This document shows positions 23,204 through 23,528 of a stretch of DNA of 23,528 nucleotides, in pieces; position 1 is the first letter of the stretch; every line of letters begins with the position of its first letter. Both the position numbers and the translations under genes were made by a program. The stretch spans positions 1 to 23,528 of the forward strand of contig JAQSXU010000047.1 of the NCBI GenBank assembly GCA_029256485.1. The letters run 5' to 3'. Origin of the DNA: Clostridiaceae bacterium. GTDB taxonomy: Bacteria > Bacillota_A > Clostridia > Clostridiales > Clostridiaceae. The notes beneath the pieces were generated by a model. The model did not search any database. It saw nothing but the letters and a program-made list of their open reading frames with translations, and was not told where the DNA came from.

Positions 23204-23278
23204 GCGGGAGTAGTTCAGCGGTAGAACACTAGCTTCCCAAGCTAGTTGCCGCGGGTTCGATTCCCGTCTCCCGCTCCA
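23204..23278 (+). tRNA. tRNA-Gly (anticodon CCC)
   Basis: A complete cloverleaf with perfect acceptor stem GCGGGAG (23204-23210) and CTCCCGC (23268-23274), discriminator T and encoded CCA. The anticodon stem CTAGC/GCTAG encloses loop TTCCCAA; the anticodon CCC (23236-23238) reads GGG glycine codons. Confidence 0.95.
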
Positions 23279-23292
23279 AAAATATAAAAATT

Positions 23293-23368
23293 GCCCACGT
23301 AGCTCAGTAGGTAGAGCGTCACCTTGGTAAGGTGGAGGTCACCAGTTCGATCCTGGTCGCGGGCTCCA
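23293..23368 (+). tRNA. tRNA-Thr (anticodon GGT)
   Basis: A cloverleaf with anticodon loop TTGGTAA, anticodon GGT (23326-23328), reading ACC and ACT. The T arm ACCAG/CTGGT is perfect and CCA is encoded. The acceptor stem GCCCACG/CGCGGGC has one mismatch, A5 (23297) against C68 (23360). It lies 14 nt after tRNA-Gly. Confidence 0.93.
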
Positions 23369-23450
23369 AAAAATTATAGTTTACACATAACACACCAGGG
23401 TAAGTTTACTTGATGAGGGAAATGTTAATTCAAAGGGAGGAAAATGAAAA

Positions 23451-23528
23451 ATGGCAAAGGCAAAATATGAAAGAACAAAACCACATGTAAACATAGGAAC
23501 AATAGGACACGTAGACCACGGTAAGACA
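23451..23528 (+). CDS. tuf: Elongation factor Tu (5' end, cut by the window)
   Basis: The first 26 codons encode MAKAKYERTKPHVNIGTIGH followed by VDHGKT, the canonical EF-Tu N-terminus with the P-loop GHVDHGKT (19-26). EF-Tu delivers aminoacyl-tRNA to the ribosome with GTP. SD AAAGGGAGG (23432-23440) lies upstream. An out-of-frame ATG at 23444 is closer to the SD but opens only an 8-codon frame. The gene runs off the window edge. It follows two tRNA genes without an intervening terminator. Confidence 0.97.
   Translation, partial: MAKAKYERTKPHVNIGTIGHVDHGKT

Noticed and set aside
23444..23470. ATG just after the tuf SD opening an 8-codon frame overlapping the tuf start
   Set aside because: Only 3 nt separate it from the SD, and the frame ends after eight codons; the EF-Tu start at 23451 is certain from its protein sequence. 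I see no evidence for a regulatory upstream frame.
1..23528. CRISPR arrays, insertion sequences, prophage genes, attachment sites, toxin-antitoxin pairs or defence islands
   Set aside because: No regularly spaced repeats, transposase, integrase or phage-like genes are visible; nearly all genes are conserved housekeeping genes with uniform codon use.

Overview
The window is a stretch of low-GC Firmicute chromosome, most likely from a Clostridium-like member of the Clostridiaceae. The signs are AT-rich intergenic DNA, strong Bacillus-type Shine-Dalgarno (SD) sequences, frequent TTG and GTG starts, and the gene order itself. That order follows the classic Firmicute block ctsR-mcsA-mcsB-clpC-radA-disA-yacL-(...)-cysS-mrnC-rlmB-rae1-sigH, which leads into tuf. 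No prophage, insertion sequence, CRISPR array or other mobile element is visible. This is core genome with some lineage-specific insertions.

Layout. (1) 1-2900: a tRNA-Asn with terminator, a divergent EF-G-like GTPase (EF-G2 type) with its own terminator, and a 77-residue orphan gene enclosed by terminators. (2) 2950-4040: a ROK-family glucokinase with terminator. (3) 4050-8693: the protein-arginine-phosphorylation and proteolysis operon ctsR-mcsA-mcsB-clpC, with a CtsR heptad operator over the predicted transcription start and a terminator after clpC. (4) 8738-9662: a single-gene nagB unit with a probable NagR/DasR-type (GntR) operator over its -35 box. (5) 9676-12225: radA-disA, for DNA repair and c-di-AMP synthesis, with an 18-bp palindrome over the predicted radA -35. 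(6) 12229-12710: a minus-strand, cysteine-rich gene of unrecognised family, with a strong promoter, convergent with disA. It looks like a degenerate MazG-type protein. (7) 12838-16006: a YacL-type membrane PIN-TRAM protein, then proS under a proline-specific T-box riboswitch. (8) 16123-17436: ilvA, a single-ACT threonine deaminase, bordered by two long perfect inverted repeats. (9) 17558-20839: cysS-mrnC-thyA-folA. (10) 20922-23124: rlmB-rae1, then sigH on its own promoter. (11) 23139-23528: a promoter, tRNA-Gly(CCC), tRNA-Thr(GGT) and the first 26 codons of tuf.

How the genes work together. CtsR represses the mcsA/mcsB/clpC operon. McsB, activated by McsA, phosphorylates arginines so that ClpC can feed the marked proteins to ClpP. 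RadA and DisA act at branched DNA, and DisA reports DNA integrity through c-di-AMP. ThyA and FolA form the dTMP/tetrahydrofolate cycle. ProRS, CysRS, RlmB, Mini-III, Rae1, the tRNAs and EF-Tu form a translation and RNA-maturation set. SigH is the sporulation/transition-state sigma factor.

Most of the window is well-known biology. The best leads for something less described are the minus-strand MazG-like cysteine protein beside disA, the nagB operator, the radA palindrome, the 77-residue orphan, and the divergent switch motifs of the EF-G-like GTPase. Several starts (fusA2, clpC, radA, disA, yacL, thyA, folA and the minus-strand gene) are placed inside the longest open frame because that is where the SD lies.
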